Part shown: piece after piece, positions 27,793-38,025 of the stretch
Layout of the letters: each line of letters starts with the position of its first letter
Numbering within the stretch: the stretch's first letter is position 1
Assembly: GCA_031253995.1 (NCBI GenBank)
Contig: JAIRVG010000052.1
Coordinates: 1 to 64,000 of the forward strand
Source: Paucimonas sp.
Lineage (GTDB): Bacteria; Pseudomonadota; Gammaproteobacteria; Pseudomonadales; Pseudomonadaceae
DNA: 64,000 bases
Reading direction: 5' to 3'
Position numbers and translations under genes: made by a program
Notes under the pieces: generated by a model
The model's database searches: none
The model's input: the letters and a program-made list of their open reading frames with translations, nothing else
Told to the model about the DNA's origin: nothing

Positions 27793-27829
27793 ATTATAGT
27801 GCGTTTTGCCTTGAGGCTGCCGGTATACT
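27793..27829. promoter_or_regulatory. Divergent -10 elements between the two FadR-type genes
   Basis: In the 100-bp divergent region, bases 27793-27798 read TATAAT on the minus strand, and 27824-27829 read TATACT on the plus strand. Neither has a strong -35 at 17 bp, as expected for promoters subject to regulation. The overlap would let one regulator affect both genes. Confidence 0.4.
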
Positions 27830-27863
27830 GCCATCATCTTTTGCATTCGACAGGTCATCTTGC

Positions 27864-28565
27864 ATGCAGCGTGCTTCCCCCGACCGACGCCCGAGCCTGG
27901 CCCAGCGCCTGGTGCTTGAGCTGTCGGAGAAAATCGTCTCCGGCGAATGGCCGGCGGGCAGCAAGCTGCCCACCGAGCAGGTGCTGACCGAGGCCCATGG
28001 CGTCAGTCGCACCACGGTGCGCGAGGCGTTGTCCCGCTTGCAGGCCGAAGGCCTGGTGGAAACCCGGCGTGGCATCGGCACCTTCGTGGTCGACACGGTC
28101 CGTCCGGGTGATGAACAGGACAGCACCCCGGAAAAAGGCACGGCCTGCGACGCCGTGGCCCTTATCGAATTGCGCCTGAGCCTGGAGGTCGAGGCCGCGG
28201 CGATCGCAGCGCAGCGCGCCACCCCGGCGCAGCTGGCGGCCATGGGCGCCGCGCTGGCGGACGCTCCGGTGCCCGAGGCCTCGGTCAGCCAGGACTTCGC
28301 CTTCCATCTGCTGATCGCCCAGTGCACCGGCAACAGCTTTTTCATCGATGCCATGAGTCATCTCGGCACCACCTTGATGGCTGATGCCCCGCGCGCACTG
28401 CCGCGGCTCAGCGCGGCGCAGCGGGAGCGCTGGCAGCACGAGCGGGAGCAGATCCTCGCCTCGATCACCCGCAAGGACGCCGATGGCGCACGGGCCGCCA
28501 TGCGCCTGCACCTGGTCAACTTGCTGCAACACGCGCGCAGCGCCGTCGGGGCGCGAGACGCCTGA
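27864..28565 (+). CDS. GntR/FadR-subfamily transcriptional regulator B
   Basis: A 233-aa paralogue of the divergent regulator, with the winged HTH (LPTEQVLTEAHGVSRTTVREALSR, about residues 30-53) and an FCD domain carrying the His residues of DFAFHLLIAQCTGN. The FCD part is slightly shorter than in regulator A. The start ATG 27864 has little Shine-Dalgarno complementarity. The two paralogues sit back to back at the end of the pectin module; they may answer to different intermediates, for example galacturonate versus galactarate (inference). Confidence 0.87.
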   Translation: MQRASPDRRPSLAQRLVLELSEKIVSGEWPAGSKLPTEQVLTEAHGVSRTTVREALSRLQAEGLVETRRGIGTFVVDTVRPGDEQDSTPEKGTACDAVALIELRLSLEVEAAAIAAQRATPAQLAAMGAALADAPVPEASVSQDFAFHLLIAQCTGNSFFIDAMSHLGTTLMADAPRALPRLSAAQRERWQHEREQILASITRKDADGARAAMRLHLVNLLQHARSAVGARDA

Positions 28566-28609
28566 GGGGCGTCGACGCCCCCAGCCATTAAAAAAGCTGC
28601 CCCTCAGGC
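28560..28609 (+). terminator. Compound hairpin after regulator B
   Basis: GCCTGAGGGGC at 28560-28570 is mirrored by GCCCCTCAGGC at 28599-28609, with an inner perfect palindrome GGGGCGTCGACGCCCC at 28566-28581. There is no U-run, so it may slow or terminate transcription only partly. Confidence 0.4.
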
Positions 28610-28690
28610 CCGGATTCCATCGTTTTTCAAGGGCTCCCGCCCTCCCTATAGTCCTCGCAGACCCGTCGAAACACGATGCGAGACAGCACA

Positions 28691-29926
28691 ATGAACAACG
28701 AGAAACAGGCCGGGATCGGCACCCGCGTGGTATGGGGCGGCGAACAGGTGGAGCACCCCTACAACGCCACCCAGACCCCCATCGTCGCCAGCGCCGCCTA
28801 CGGCTACCGCGATATCGACGGCTGGTACGACGTGGCCCTGGGCAAGGAACCGGGCTTCATCTACAGCCGCATGAGCAACCCCACCGTCGCGGTGCTGGAA
28901 GACAAGCTGCGGGAGCTGGAACAGGCCGAGTCGGCGGTGGCCTTCAGCACCGGCATGGCGGCCATCAGCGGTGTCCTGCACACCTTCCTCTGCCAGGGCA
29001 AGCGCGTGGTCTCGACCCGTGACAGCTACGGCGGCACCAACAAGATCTTCGAGGAATTCCTGCCGCGCCAGGGCGTCGAGGTGACCCTGTGCGACACCCT
29101 CGACTGCGAGGCCATCGAGCAGGAAATCGCCCGTGGCTGCGATGTGGTCTACCTGGAGACCCCGAGCAACCCGACCCTGAAGATCCTCGATATCCGCCGC
29201 CTGGTGGCCGCGGCCAAGCGGGTCGGCGCGCTGGTGGTGGCCGACAACACCTTCGCCACGCCGCTGAACCAGAACCCGCTGGCCCTGGGTGTTGACGTGG
29301 TGGTGCACAGCGCCACCAAGTTCCTCTCCGGCCACGGCGATGTGCTCGGCGGGGTGGTCTGCGGCGCGGAGTCGCTGATGGCCCAGGTACGTCACTACCG
29401 GGAAATCAACGGCGCTTCCCTCGATCCGTTTTCCGCCTACCTGATCATCCGCGGGATCAAGACCCTGGCCCTGCGCCTGCGCCAGCAGCAGGCCAGCGCC
29501 CAGGCCATCGCCGAGTACCTGTGCGGCGAGCCGCTGGTGGAGTCGGTCAACTACCCCGGCCTGCCGGAGCATCCCGGCCACATCATCGCCCGCTCGCAGA
29601 TGCGCGGCTTCGGCGCCATCGTCAGCTTCGTCCTGCGCGGCGGCATGGACACCGTGGTCAGGCTGCTGCCGCTGCTGCGCTACGCCCACCGTGCCGGCAA
29701 CCTTGGCGCGGTGGAAACCATCTACGGGCCGGCACGGACCACCAGCCACGTGGAAAACACCCTGGAAGAACGCCAGGCCCTGGGTATTTCCGAAGGCCTG
29801 GTGCGGATCTCCGTGGGTATCGAGGACACCGCCGACCTGCTCGATGACCTGCGACAGGCCTTCGCAACGCTGGCGGATGCAGCAACAGGCAAGGTGCACG
29901 GACAGCACCTCGAAGTCTCCGCCTGA
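28691..29926 (+). CDS. Cystathionine gamma-synthase family PLP enzyme
   Basis: A 411-aa Cys/Met-metabolism PLP enzyme. It has YSRMSNPT (about residue 58), [10 protein letters not shown] (about 84), [15 protein letters not shown] (about 180) and the PLP-binding Lys in [16 protein letters not shown] (about 205). The C-terminus has [18 protein letters not shown]. The family includes cystathionine gamma-synthase, O-succinylhomoserine sulfhydrylase and methionine gamma-lyase; these cannot be separated by eye. It leads the homoserine/methionine-type module. ATG 28691 is used; an in-frame ATG at 28676 would add five residues. Confidence 0.88.
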   Translation: MNNEKQAGIGTRVVWGGEQVEHPYNATQTPIVASAAYGYRDIDGWYDVALGKEPGFIYSRMSNPTVAVLEDKLRELEQAESAVAFSTGMAAISGVLHTFLCQGKRVVSTRDSYGGTNKIFEEFLPRQGVEVTLCDTLDCEAIEQEIARGCDVVYLETPSNPTLKILDIRRLVAAAKRVGALVVADNTFATPLNQNPLALGVDVVVHSATKFLSGHGDVLGGVVCGAESLMAQVRHYREINGASLDPFSAYLIIRGIKTLALRLRQQQASAQAIAEYLCGEPLVESVNYPGLPEHPGHIIARSQMRGFGAIVSFVLRGGMDTVVRLLPLLRYAHRAGNLGAVETIYGPARTTSHVENTLEERQALGISEGLVRISVGIEDTADLLDDLRQAFATLADAATGKVHGQHLEVSA

Positions 29927-30035
29927 AAAGGGGGCCCGGATGCCGGGCCGCCCCGTCATGAAAACCACAACAAGAACAATCCTTGGCACATCGCTTTCCA
30001 CTGCCCGTTGCCAATCCCTTCATGAGAATCCAGAC

Positions 30036-31457
30036 ATGTCCATCCAGAACGCGCCGGATACCCCGGCGGGCTACAAGAAAGAAATGCACACCCGGCACAT
30101 CGTCATGCTCGCCCTCGGCGGCGTGATCGGCACCGGCCTGTTCCTCACTTCCGGCTACACGGTCAACCAGGCCGGGCCGCTGGGCGCGGTGATCGCCTAC
30201 ATGGTCGGCGCGGTGATGGTCTACCTGGTGATGGTCTGCCTCGGCGAACTGGCGGTGCAGATGCCGGAAACCGGCTCCTTCAGCAGCTACGCCACCCGCT
30301 ATCTCGGCCCCGGCACCGGCTACACCGTGGCCTGGCTGTACTGGCTGACCTGGGCGGTGGCCATCGGCTCGGAATTCACCGCGGCGGGCATCCTCATGGT
30401 GCGCTGGTTCCCCGACACGCCGGTGTGGATCTGGAGCGCGCTGTTCGCCATCACCGTGTTCACCAGCAACGTGGTGTCGGTGCGGCTGTTCGCCGAGACC
30501 GAGTTCTGGCTGTCGCTGATCAAGGTGCTGACCGTGATCGCCTTCATCGTCATCGGTACCGGGGCCATCTGCGGGCTGTTCGACGTCAAGCACGTGCAGG
30601 GCATCGGCCTGTCCAACTTCACCCGTGAAGGCCTGTTCCCCACCGGCCTGCTGCCGATCGCCATGACCTTGCTGGCGGTGTCCTTCGCCTTCTCCGGTAC
30701 CGAGCTGATCGGCATCGCCGCCGGCGAGGCGAAAGACCCGCAGGAGAGCGTGCCCAAGGCCATCCGCACCACGGTGATCCGCCTGGCGCTGTTCTTCGTC
30801 GGCACCATCTTCGTCCTCGCCACCCTGTTGCCCCGGGAGCAGGCCGGCCTGGTGGAAAGCCCGTTCGTCATGGCCTTCGACCTGATCGGCATCCCGTACT
30901 CGGCAGACATCATGAACTTCGTGATCCTCACCGCGCTGCTCTCGGCGGCCAACTCCGGCTTGTACGCGGCGTCGAGGATGCTCTGGACCCTGAGCGACCA
31001 GGGGCACATGCCGCAATGCTTCGGCCGCCTGTCCAAGCGCGGCACGCCGGTCAACGCCATCATCCTCAGCATGGCCGGCGCCGCCGCGTCCCTGCTCAGC
31101 AGCGTGCTGGCGCCGGACACGGTGTACCTGGCCCTGGTGTCGATTTCCGGGCTGGCGGTTGTGGTGGTGTGGATGAGCATCGCCGCCAGCCAGATCGCCT
31201 TCCGCCGCCACTACGTGGCCAATGGCGGACGGGTCGAGGACCTGCACTTCCGCGTGCGCGGCTATCCCTGGGTGCCGCTGGGAGCGATCGCCTGCTGCGT
31301 GCTGGCCTGCGTCGGCATCGCCTTCGACCCCGAGCAGCGCGTGGCCCTGTACTTCGGCCTGCCGTTCATTGCCTGGTGCTACTTCGTCTACTGGGTCACC
31401 CGCAAGCAGCGCGCCCAGCGCCTGGCGGCCATGGCGCCCGGGGTTGGCGCGGCCTGA
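30036..31457 (+). CDS. Amino acid permease, MmuP/S-methylmethionine permease-like (APC family)
   Basis: A 473-aa inner-membrane transporter with 12 predicted hydrophobic segments. The APC signature GGVIGTGLF starts near residue 24, and [13 protein letters not shown] and [16 protein letters not shown] closely resemble E. coli S-methylmethionine permease MmuP. ATG 30036 is the start nearest the conserved N-terminus. It lies 110 bp after the cystathionine gamma-synthase-family gene. The likely substrate is a methionine- or homoserine-like amino acid. Confidence 0.87.
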   Translation: MSIQNAPDTPAGYKKEMHTRHIVMLALGGVIGTGLFLTSGYTVNQAGPLGAVIAYMVGAVMVYLVMVCLGELAVQMPETGSFSSYATRYLGPGTGYTVAWLYWLTWAVAIGSEFTAAGILMVRWFPDTPVWIWSALFAITVFTSNVVSVRLFAETEFWLSLIKVLTVIAFIVIGTGAICGLFDVKHVQGIGLSNFTREGLFPTGLLPIAMTLLAVSFAFSGTELIGIAAGEAKDPQESVPKAIRTTVIRLALFFVGTIFVLATLLPREQAGLVESPFVMAFDLIGIPYSADIMNFVILTALLSAANSGLYAASRMLWTLSDQGHMPQCFGRLSKRGTPVNAIILSMAGAAASLLSSVLAPDTVYLALVSISGLAVVVVWMSIAASQIAFRRHYVANGGRVEDLHFRVRGYPWVPLGAIACCVLACVGIAFDPEQRVALYFGLPFIAWCYFVYWVTRKQRAQRLAAMAPGVGAA

Positions 31458-31506
31458 GGGTTCCGGTCCATGATGGACCAATTCCCCTGTGCCCGAGGTC
31501 GTGCCG

Positions 31507-32397
31507 ATGAAACAGAAATCCCTGCCACCGCTGAACTGGCTGCGCTCGTTCGAGGTGTCGGCACGTGCCTTGAACTTCACCCATGCGGCGGACGAACTGC
31601 ACCTGACCCAGGGCGCCGTCAGCCAGCAGATCCGCCAGCTGGAAAGCCACCTCGGCGTGGCCCTGTTCAAGCGCCTGCCCCGGGGGCTGGCGCTGACCGA
31701 GGAAGGCCAGTCGTACCTGCCGGTGGTGCAGGACGCGATCAGCCGCCTGGCGGTGGGCACCAACGAGATCTTCGGCCAGCACAAGCGCCGGCCGGTGAAG
31801 GTGCGCGGCAGCCTGTCGTTCCTGCAGTACTGGCTGGCGCCACGCCTGGCGGAGTTCTGCCGCGAATACCCGCAGATCGACATCCGCTACATCAGCAACC
31901 TGTGGGTCAAGGAGCCGGACGGCGAGGACGACCTGGAAGTGCGTTGGGGCAACGGCGAATGGAGCGGCCTGCACGCCTGGCGCCTGACCTGGGACATGCT
32001 GCTGCCGGTGTGCGCCCCGGCGCTGCTGGCCCGTTCGCCGCTGCGCGAACCCCGCGACCTGCGCCATCACCCGTTGTTGCACGTGCTCGGCTACGAGGAA
32101 GGCTGGGGTTACTGGCTGGAGCGGGTCGGCGCGGACGATGTCGACTACTCCCGCGGCCTGCAGTTCGACACCCTGATCTCGACCCTGCGCATGGCCGAGC
32201 TAGGGCAGGGCGTGGCCCTGGCCCGTTCCTCGGTGGTCGAGGACCTGCTGACCAGCGGGCAATTGGTGGCGCCGTTCAGCCAGCGCATCGAGGCCAGCGA
32301 ATCGTTCTACCTGGTGCGCGAGCAGGGGCGGCCTTTGCCGCCCGATGCCGCGCTGTTTTCCGACTGGCTGGTGGCCCAGGCGCACCGGCCGGTGTAA
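31507..32397 (+). CDS. LysR family transcriptional regulator (GcvA-like)
   Basis: A 296-aa regulator with the N-terminal HTH (LPPLNWLRSFEVSARALNFT, then HLTQGAVSQQIRQLESHLG, residues about 5-65) and a LysR effector domain. The GcvA-type cues are the PPLNWLRSFEV start and the LEVRWGNGEW segment. ATG 31507 with upstream GAGG is preferred over a GTG 18 bases earlier. It lies 20 bp before the threonine synthase-like gene in the same orientation, so it may be co-transcribed with the genes it controls. Confidence 0.88.
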   Translation: MKQKSLPPLNWLRSFEVSARALNFTHAADELHLTQGAVSQQIRQLESHLGVALFKRLPRGLALTEEGQSYLPVVQDAISRLAVGTNEIFGQHKRRPVKVRGSLSFLQYWLAPRLAEFCREYPQIDIRYISNLWVKEPDGEDDLEVRWGNGEWSGLHAWRLTWDMLLPVCAPALLARSPLREPRDLRHHPLLHVLGYEEGWGYWLERVGADDVDYSRGLQFDTLISTLRMAELGQGVALARSSVVEDLLTSGQLVAPFSQRIEASESFYLVREQGRPLPPDAALFSDWLVAQAHRPV

Positions 32398-32416
32398 TCC
32401 GTTCTGGAGTTTCCCC

Positions 32417-33796
32417 ATGCATTACCTGAGCACCCGCAACGGCGCGGGCCCCGTGGATTTTCGCGATGTGGTGCTGTCCGGCCCGGCCAGCGACGGCGGG
32501 CTGCATGTCCCACGACACTTGCCGTCGATCAGCCCGGAAGCCATCGCCAGCTGGTCATGGCTGCCATTCGACGAACTGGTCTGGCGGGTGGTCTCGCCCT
32601 TCGTTGGCGATGCCCTCGACGAGCAGACCCTGCGTCGCCTGCTCAGCGACAGCTACAAGGACTTCGGCCACCGCGCCATCACGCCGCTGCAACAGATCGG
32701 CCATAACGAGTGGATCCTGCAGTTGTTCCATGGCCCGACCCGCACCTCGAAGGATTTCGCCGCGCAGTTGCAGGCACGGCTGGTGCGGCACTTCCTGGGC
32801 GAATCCGGCGGCGAGGCGCTGGTGGTCGGTGCCACCAACGGCGACACCGGCGTAGCGGCGATCGAGGCCTTCGCCGACTGCCCGAACGTACGCCTGGCCG
32901 TGCTCTATCCCCGCGACGGCGTGCCGGCGGATCGCCTGGCCGCGCTGCAGGCGGCGGACCCGCGGCGCGTGCAGCTGTTTGCCCTGGACGGCAGCTTCGA
33001 CGACTGCCAGACCCTGGTCGCCCGGTTGTTCCGCGCCTGGCCCCTGGAAGGGGTGATCCCGGTGTGCTTCAACTCCAGCAACTGGGTGGGTGTGCTGGCG
33101 CAGATCGTCTTCTATTTCCATGCCGCCCTGCAGTTGGGCGGCGGTACGCGCCCGGTGGGCTTCAGCGTGCCGGCGGCGAGTTTCGCCGAGATCTACGCCG
33201 GCTTCGTCGCGCAGAAGATGGGCCTGCCGATCAACCAGGTGATCGTCTCCACCAACAGCAACGATGCCTTGCACCGCTTTCTCCACCGCAACCGCTATGC
33301 ACCCCATGCCAGCCAGCGCACCCTGTCGCCGGCCATGGACTTCTCGCTCTATTCCAATCTGGAGCGCTTTATCTGGGAGCTGTATGGCCGCGATGGCGAG
33401 TGCGTGAAGGCGCTGATGGCGCAGTTCGAGGCCAGTGGCGAGCTGAGCATCGGCAATCCGCAGTGGCTGCAGGCGCGGGTGCTGTTCGACTCCTATGCGG
33501 TGGACGAGGCCGATGTGCGCCGCGAGGTGGTACGGCTGAAAGCCGAGACTGGCGTGGTGGTCGATCCACACACGGCGGTTGGCGCCCTGGCGGGGCGCCT
33601 GCATCGGCGCAGCCTGGGGGCGCCGATGGTGACCCTGGGGCAGATCGCTCCGGAAAAGTCCGCGGCTGTGCTGCGTGAGCTGGGTGTCTGGGAGGCCGAC
33701 TGCACAGCGTCACCTGCCGTGGTCGATGATGTGCCCGCACTGGCCCGGGACGATCTCGACGGTTTGTGTCGGGCGCTGCGCGCGGTGTCGCCATGA
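32417..33796 (+). CDS. Threonine synthase-like PLP enzyme
   Basis: A 459-aa protein of threonine synthase length. It begins MHYLSTRNGAGPVDF and has the PLP-lysine motif FHGPTRTSKDFAAQ (about residue 104; the usual form is FHGPTLAFKDF). GATNGDTGVAA (about 140) binds the cofactor phosphate, and NSSNWVGVLAQ and NSNDALHRFL are also typical. It would make threonine from O-phosphohomoserine, but no homoserine kinase is near. CTGGAGT precedes the start, and the stop overlaps the next ATG. Confidence 0.85.
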   Translation: MHYLSTRNGAGPVDFRDVVLSGPASDGGLHVPRHLPSISPEAIASWSWLPFDELVWRVVSPFVGDALDEQTLRRLLSDSYKDFGHRAITPLQQIGHNEWILQLFHGPTRTSKDFAAQLQARLVRHFLGESGGEALVVGATNGDTGVAAIEAFADCPNVRLAVLYPRDGVPADRLAALQAADPRRVQLFALDGSFDDCQTLVARLFRAWPLEGVIPVCFNSSNWVGVLAQIVFYFHAALQLGGGTRPVGFSVPAASFAEIYAGFVAQKMGLPINQVIVSTNSNDALHRFLHRNRYAPHASQRTLSPAMDFSLYSNLERFIWELYGRDGECVKALMAQFEASGELSIGNPQWLQARVLFDSYAVDEADVRREVVRLKAETGVVVDPHTAVGALAGRLHRRSLGAPMVTLGQIAPEKSAAVLRELGVWEADCTASPAVVDDVPALARDDLDGLCRALRAVSP

Positions 33797-34230
33797 AGCG
33801 CATTCTCGACCCGCTGGACGAACGCATCCTCGCCGAGCTGACGGCCAATGCGCGGATCGCCCACGCTGAGCTGGGGGCCAAGGTCAACCTGTCGCGCAAT
33901 GCGGTGCGCCAGCGTATCGAGCGTCTGGAGCGCGATGGGGCGATCCAGGGCTACACGGTGCGGTTGGGTGATTCGCGGCGGCCGTCGTCGCTGATCAGCG
34001 CGGTGATCTTCGTCTACCGCCATGACCGCATGCGCGGGGACGATGTGCTGGCGACCTTGCGAGGGATTCCCGAGGTGGTGCAGTGCGAGGTGCTCAGTGG
34101 CGAGTTCGACCTGATGCTGCGGGTCAACGCGGCGACGCCGGAGCGGGTGCATGGAGTGTGGAAGGAAATCGCCGGGATGCCGGGGGTGGAGAATACGGTG
34201 ACGTCGTTCGTTCTTTCGGCAGTGTTCTAG
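33793..34230 (+). CDS. Lrp/AsnC family transcriptional regulator
   Basis: A 145-aa feast/famine regulator with an N-terminal HTH (LDPLDERILAELTANARIAHAELGAKVNLSRNAVRQRI, about residues 5-40) and the C-terminal RAM ligand-binding domain (about 65-145, ending VTSFVLSAVF). Its ATG overlaps the stop codon of the threonine synthase-like gene (ATGA), so translation is coupled. It probably senses an amino acid substrate of the module and may act on the homoserine dehydrogenase operon that begins 150 bp downstream. Confidence 0.9.
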   Translation: MKRILDPLDERILAELTANARIAHAELGAKVNLSRNAVRQRIERLERDGAIQGYTVRLGDSRRPSSLISAVIFVYRHDRMRGDDVLATLRGIPEVVQCEVLSGEFDLMLRVNAATPERVHGVWKEIAGMPGVENTVTSFVLSAVF

Positions 34231-34244
34231 TCCTTTGGTCCGCT

Positions 34245-34262
34245 TCGCTGGCTTGCCAGCGA
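34245..34262. repeat. REP-type palindrome
   Basis: TCGCTGGCTTGCCAGCGA forms a near-perfect 18-base hairpin just after the Lrp-type gene. It is the same core as the REP arms at 24.9-25.1 kb and 43.5 kb. Confidence 0.7.
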
Positions 34263-34382
34263 TGAGGCCATCATCAGCACCTGAGCATTGTGCCCAACGA
34301 ATACAGCATTCTGCCGTATTCAACTGCCCACCCCCGCCTCTTACGCTGACCCCATCGAACAACAGCAAAGAGGAATGCCTTC

Positions 34383-35423
34383 GTGACCGACTACAAGATC
34401 GCCCTGGTGGGCTTTGGCGGTGTGAACCGTGGACTGGCGCAACTGATCGCCGAGCGCAATGCGCAGTGGCGCGTAACCCTGGGCTTCGGCCTGACCATCG
34501 TCGGCGTCACCGACCTGTTCCTCGGCTCGGTGGTCAACCGCCAGGGCCTCGACGCCGCCGAACTGGTGGCCCTGCCCGCCGAGAAGGGCGCCCTGGCCAG
34601 GATCGCCGGCGGCACTGCCGAGGCCTTCAACGAAACCGTGATCAAGCAGTCCGGCGCCGACATCATCGCCGAAGCCACCTTCACCAACCCGGTGGACGGC
34701 GAGCCGGCCGCCACCTTCTGCCGCTGGGCCCTGGAAAGCGGCATCCACGTGGTTACCACCAACAAGGGTCCGATCGCCCTGCACGGCGCCGAACTCAAGA
34801 CCCTGGCCCGCCAGCGCGGAGTGGCCTTCGAATACGAGGGCGCGGTGATGAGCGGCACCCCGGTGATCCGCCTGGCTCGCCAGGCCCTCGCCGGGTCGGG
34901 CATCCAGGGCTTCGAGGGCATTCTCAACGGCACCTCCAACTACGTGCTGACCCGTATGAAGGAAGGCCTGTCCTTCACCGATGCCGTCGCCGAAGCGCAG
35001 CAGCTGGGCTACGCCGAGGCCGATCCGACCGCCGATGTGGAAGGTCATGATGTGCGCCTCAAGGTGGTGATCCTGGCCAATGAGCTGCTGGACGCGCGAC
35101 TGAAGGTTAGCGACGTGACCTGCTCGGGCATCAGCAGCATCAGCGCCGCGGATATCGCCAAGGCCGAGGCCACCGGCCAGTGCTGGAAGCTGATCGGCGC
35201 CGCGCGCAAGGCCGCCGATGGCTCGGTCGAGGCCAGCGTGGAAGTGCGCCTGCTGCCGTTGTCCCATCCGCTGGCGGGGATCTGCGGGGCGATCAATGCC
35301 GTCTCCTTCAACACCGAACTGCTGGGGGCCGTCACCGTTTCCGGGCCGGGTGCGGGCCGCGTGGAAACCGCATTCGCCCTGCTGTCCGACATCATCGCCC
35401 TGCACAACGCCGGCAAACGCTGA
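34383..35423 (+). CDS. Homoserine dehydrogenase (no ACT domain)
   Basis: A 346-aa enzyme starting at GTG 34383 behind AGAGGAA. It has the Rossmann motif GFGGVNRGL (about residues 8-16), TTNKGPIA (about 125), the substrate motif GILNGTSNY (about 178) and [26 protein letters not shown] with catalytic Asp/Lys residues. Biosynthetic homoserine dehydrogenases usually carry a C-terminal ACT domain for threonine feedback (about 430 aa); this one stops before it. An ACT-less enzyme beside an aldehyde dehydrogenase suggests a catabolic role, homoserine to aspartate semialdehyde. Confidence 0.9.
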   Translation: MTDYKIALVGFGGVNRGLAQLIAERNAQWRVTLGFGLTIVGVTDLFLGSVVNRQGLDAAELVALPAEKGALARIAGGTAEAFNETVIKQSGADIIAEATFTNPVDGEPAATFCRWALESGIHVVTTNKGPIALHGAELKTLARQRGVAFEYEGAVMSGTPVIRLARQALAGSGIQGFEGILNGTSNYVLTRMKEGLSFTDAVAEAQQLGYAEADPTADVEGHDVRLKVVILANELLDARLKVSDVTCSGISSISAADIAKAEATGQCWKLIGAARKAADGSVEASVEVRLLPLSHPLAGICGAINAVSFNTELLGAVTVSGPGAGRVETAFALLSDIIALHNAGKR

Positions 35424-35433
35424 GGAGACCGTC

Positions 35434-36852
35434 ATGACCCTGTCCCTGATGACCCTGCAGACGCTGACCCCGACCCATATCGAGGTGTTCAACCCGTTCG
35501 ACGGCCGCCTGGTCGGCCGCGTGCCGTGCCAGGGCGCGGCGGATGTCCCTGCGTTGGCCCAGCGTGCCCGGGCCGGCGTGGTCGAGAGCGCGGCGATGCC
35601 ACGGCACCGCCGCGCACGGATTCTCGAAGACGCCGCGCGGCGCGTGGAAGCCGAGGCCGAAGCCTTCGCCAGCCTGATTGTCGCCGAGGCCGGCAAGACC
35701 CTGCGCCAGGCGGAAAAGGAAGTGAAACGCTGCGTCAACACGCTGAAGCTGTCCGCCGAGGAAGCCCGGCGCAATGCCGGCGAGGTGGTGCCGTTCGACG
35801 CCTACGAGGGCTCGGAAAGTCGTCAGGGCTGGTTCAGCCGCGAGCCGCTGGGGCTGATCGTGGCGATCACGCCCTACAACGACCCGCTGAACCTGGTGGC
35901 GCACAAGCTCGGCCCGGCCATCGCCGGTGGCAACGCGGTGATCCTCAAGCCCTCGGAGCTGGCGCCGCTGTCGGCGTTGAAACTGGTGGACTGCCTGCGC
36001 CAGGCCGGGCTTCCAGAGAACGTGGTGACCACCGCCACCGGTGGCACCGAGCTGGGCCAGGCACTGGTGGAACTGCGTGATGCGCGGATGATTTCCTTCA
36101 CCGGCGGATTCGCCACCGGCGAAGCCATCGCCCGCACCGCCGGCCTGAAGAAGCTGGCCATGGACCTGGGCGGCAATGCCCCGGTGCTGGTGCTGGCCGA
36201 CTGTGACCTGGCGCCCACCGTGGAGTCCTGCGTTTCCGGCGCGTTCTGGGCGGCGGGGCAGAACTGCATCGGTACCCAGCGCATCCTGGTGCAGCGGGAC
36301 ATCTACGTGGAATTCCGCGAGCGTTTCGTCGCGGCGACCCAGGCCTTGCTGGCGGGGGATCCGGCGCAGCGCGAGACGGATGTCGGGCCCATGGTCAGCG
36401 AGCAGGCCGCACGGCGTACCGAGCAACGGGTTCAGGAGGCACTGGAGGAAGGCGCGACCTTGCTCTGCGGCCATCGCCGGCAAGGCTCGCTGTACGCGCC
36501 CACGGTATTGGAGGGCGTCAGCCATGACAGTCAGCTGTGGCAGCAGGAAGTGTTCGCCCCGGTGGTGATCCTGGAGGCGTTCGACGAGCTGGAAGCCGCC
36601 ATTACCCTGGCCAATGCCCCGGAATACAGCCTGCACGCCGGGCTGTTCACCCGCGACCTGGGCACCGCGCTGAAACTGGCGCGGCGCCTGGAGGCGGGTG
36701 GGGTGATGATCAACGACTCGTCGGACTACCGCTTCGATGCCATGCCGTTCGGTGGCTTCAAGTACGGCAGCCTGGGGCGGGAAGGGGTGCGGTTCGCGTA
36801 TGAGGAAATGACCCAGCCCAAGGTGGTGTGCCTGAACGCGCCAAGCCAGTGA
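35434..36852 (+). CDS. Aldehyde dehydrogenase family protein with atypical LDLGG motif
   Basis: A 472-aa aldehyde dehydrogenase. It has [11 protein letters not shown] (about 146), [11 protein letters not shown] (about 223), the catalytic Cys in [12 protein letters not shown] (about 278) and QEVFAPVVI. The general-base position in the usual ELGG motif reads MDLGGNAP, so Glu is replaced by Asp. AGGAGACC precedes ATG 35434, 10 bp after homoserine dehydrogenase. A role as semialdehyde dehydrogenase, perhaps oxidising aspartate semialdehyde to aspartate, follows from context only. Confidence 0.85.
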   Translation: MTLSLMTLQTLTPTHIEVFNPFDGRLVGRVPCQGAADVPALAQRARAGVVESAAMPRHRRARILEDAARRVEAEAEAFASLIVAEAGKTLRQAEKEVKRCVNTLKLSAEEARRNAGEVVPFDAYEGSESRQGWFSREPLGLIVAITPYNDPLNLVAHKLGPAIAGGNAVILKPSELAPLSALKLVDCLRQAGLPENVVTTATGGTELGQALVELRDARMISFTGGFATGEAIARTAGLKKLAMDLGGNAPVLVLADCDLAPTVESCVSGAFWAAGQNCIGTQRILVQRDIYVEFRERFVAATQALLAGDPAQRETDVGPMVSEQAARRTEQRVQEALEEGATLLCGHRRQGSLYAPTVLEGVSHDSQLWQQEVFAPVVILEAFDELEAAITLANAPEYSLHAGLFTRDLGTALKLARRLEAGGVMINDSSDYRFDAMPFGGFKYGSLGREGVRFAYEEMTQPKVVCLNAPSQ

Positions 36853-36880
36853 TGGCAGGCACCTCCTTGTGCTGGTCTTT

Positions 36881-36910
36881 CATTGTGGGAGCGAACGTGC
36901 TCCCACAATG
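36881..36910. terminator. Bidirectional hairpin between convergent genes
   Basis: CATTGTGGGAGC and GCTCCCACAATG form a perfect 12-bp stem with a six-base loop, between the aldehyde dehydrogenase and the ferritin-like gene that converge on it. It shares the GTGGGAGC arm with the REP units near 25 kb, so it may be a REP relic used as a terminator. Confidence 0.6.
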
Positions 36911-36936
36911 GTCGTGTTACGTGGACACCAGTGATC

Positions 36937-38025
36937 TCAAACCATCGGCTGCACCCATTCGAACGAAGGCGCGCCGTGTCGCTGTTGCGGGTCGTTGGCG
37001 ACAGGTGTCGCCACCATTTTCAGGGCCGTGGCGGTCATCTCGTGCATGCTGTTCAGGATGGCCGTGTACATCGCCCCGGGCGCGCCGTTCAGCGCTTCGG
37101 CGATCTGGTAGAGCATCAGCGAGTACAGGCGATTGAACTGGTAATTGAGGGCCGACATCACCGGGTCGAGGGCGTAGTCCGTTGACCGCGGGTTGCTCAC
37201 GATCGGATAGACCTCGTCGTAGTCCACCTCGAACGGCAAGCCGCTGGGGTCTCCGTGGGGGTTGTCGCCAGCCTGGTAATGCTGCTTGAACTGGATTTCC
37301 CGGAAACGGAAGAAGTGCGCCACTTCTTCCGGCTGGTCGAAATAGTGCTGGTCGTCATCGTCTACCCCATGGCGGGTCCCTTCACCTTGGGTGACGATGA
37401 CCTGGATCGCACGCCGCGCCGATTCCAGATCGGCGATGACGATGGGGCTGCCGCCGCCGCTCCAGTAGTAGTCCAGGCCCAACTGGTGCTTGACGTCGCC
37501 CGTGAAGACCGCGGCCTCGCCGTAGGCGTTGCACAGGTCTTCGAGCTTGCTGGCAATCGCCTCGTAGAACTCGCCGATGGTATAGCCCGGGACGTCGAGC
37601 CGCTCGACGGCCATGAGTGCGAAGCCCTGGTTCCAGCCTTCCGGCAGTTCGATCTGGGTGAAGATCTCGAGGTTGTCGGGATTGAAGGGGCCGAGGTTGG
37701 CGGCGAACTCCCGTTCCTTGAACTGCTTGCCGTTGAACGTCAGGGTCAAGGGGAACGACGGGACGTTTTCAGCGCTGAAGCAGGCTCTGCCGCCGATCGC
37801 GCTGAGCAGGTTGCCGGCGAGCGAGAGGTGCAGCATCTCTTCCATCATCACACTGCGCAGGATGTTGGCAGGCACCCGGTTCTTGCCGGGCTTGATGCTG
37901 ATCAACGCGGTCATGTAGAGGGGGATGGTGGAGAGCTCCAGGGTCATGGCGGTCTGCAACCAGCGGCCCAGCTCGTTTTTTTCCTGTTCCAGGGTACTCA
38001 TGATGGCTTGCCCTTCGGTTGTCAT
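36937..38025 (-). CDS. VioB-type ferritin-like protein (iminophenyl-pyruvate dimer synthase domain)
   Basis: A 362-aa protein resembling the ferritin-like domain found in VioB/RebD-type proteins. Helix 1 has MTLELSTIPLYMTAL, helix 2 has MMEEMLHLSLAGNLL (ExxH), and a later helix has EEVAHFFRFREIQF, giving Glu/His residues that could bind two metals. It lacks the large VioB chromopyrrolate domain. The first ATG overlaps the upstream GMC oxidoreductase stop (ATGA); ATG 38001 with GAAGGG upstream is an alternative. It is last in a four-gene operon of unknown function. Confidence 0.75.
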   Translation of the reverse strand: MTTEGQAIMSTLEQEKNELGRWLQTAMTLELSTIPLYMTALISIKPGKNRVPANILRSVMMEEMLHLSLAGNLLSAIGGRACFSAENVPSFPLTLTFNGKQFKEREFAANLGPFNPDNLEIFTQIELPEGWNQGFALMAVERLDVPGYTIGEFYEAIASKLEDLCNAYGEAAVFTGDVKHQLGLDYYWSGGGSPIVIADLESARRAIQVIVTQGEGTRHGVDDDDQHYFDQPEEVAHFFRFREIQFKQHYQAGDNPHGDPSGLPFEVDYDEVYPIVSNPRSTDYALDPVMSALNYQFNRLYSLMLYQIAEALNGAPGAMYTAILNSMHEMTATALKMVATPVANDPQQRHGAPSFEWVQPMV

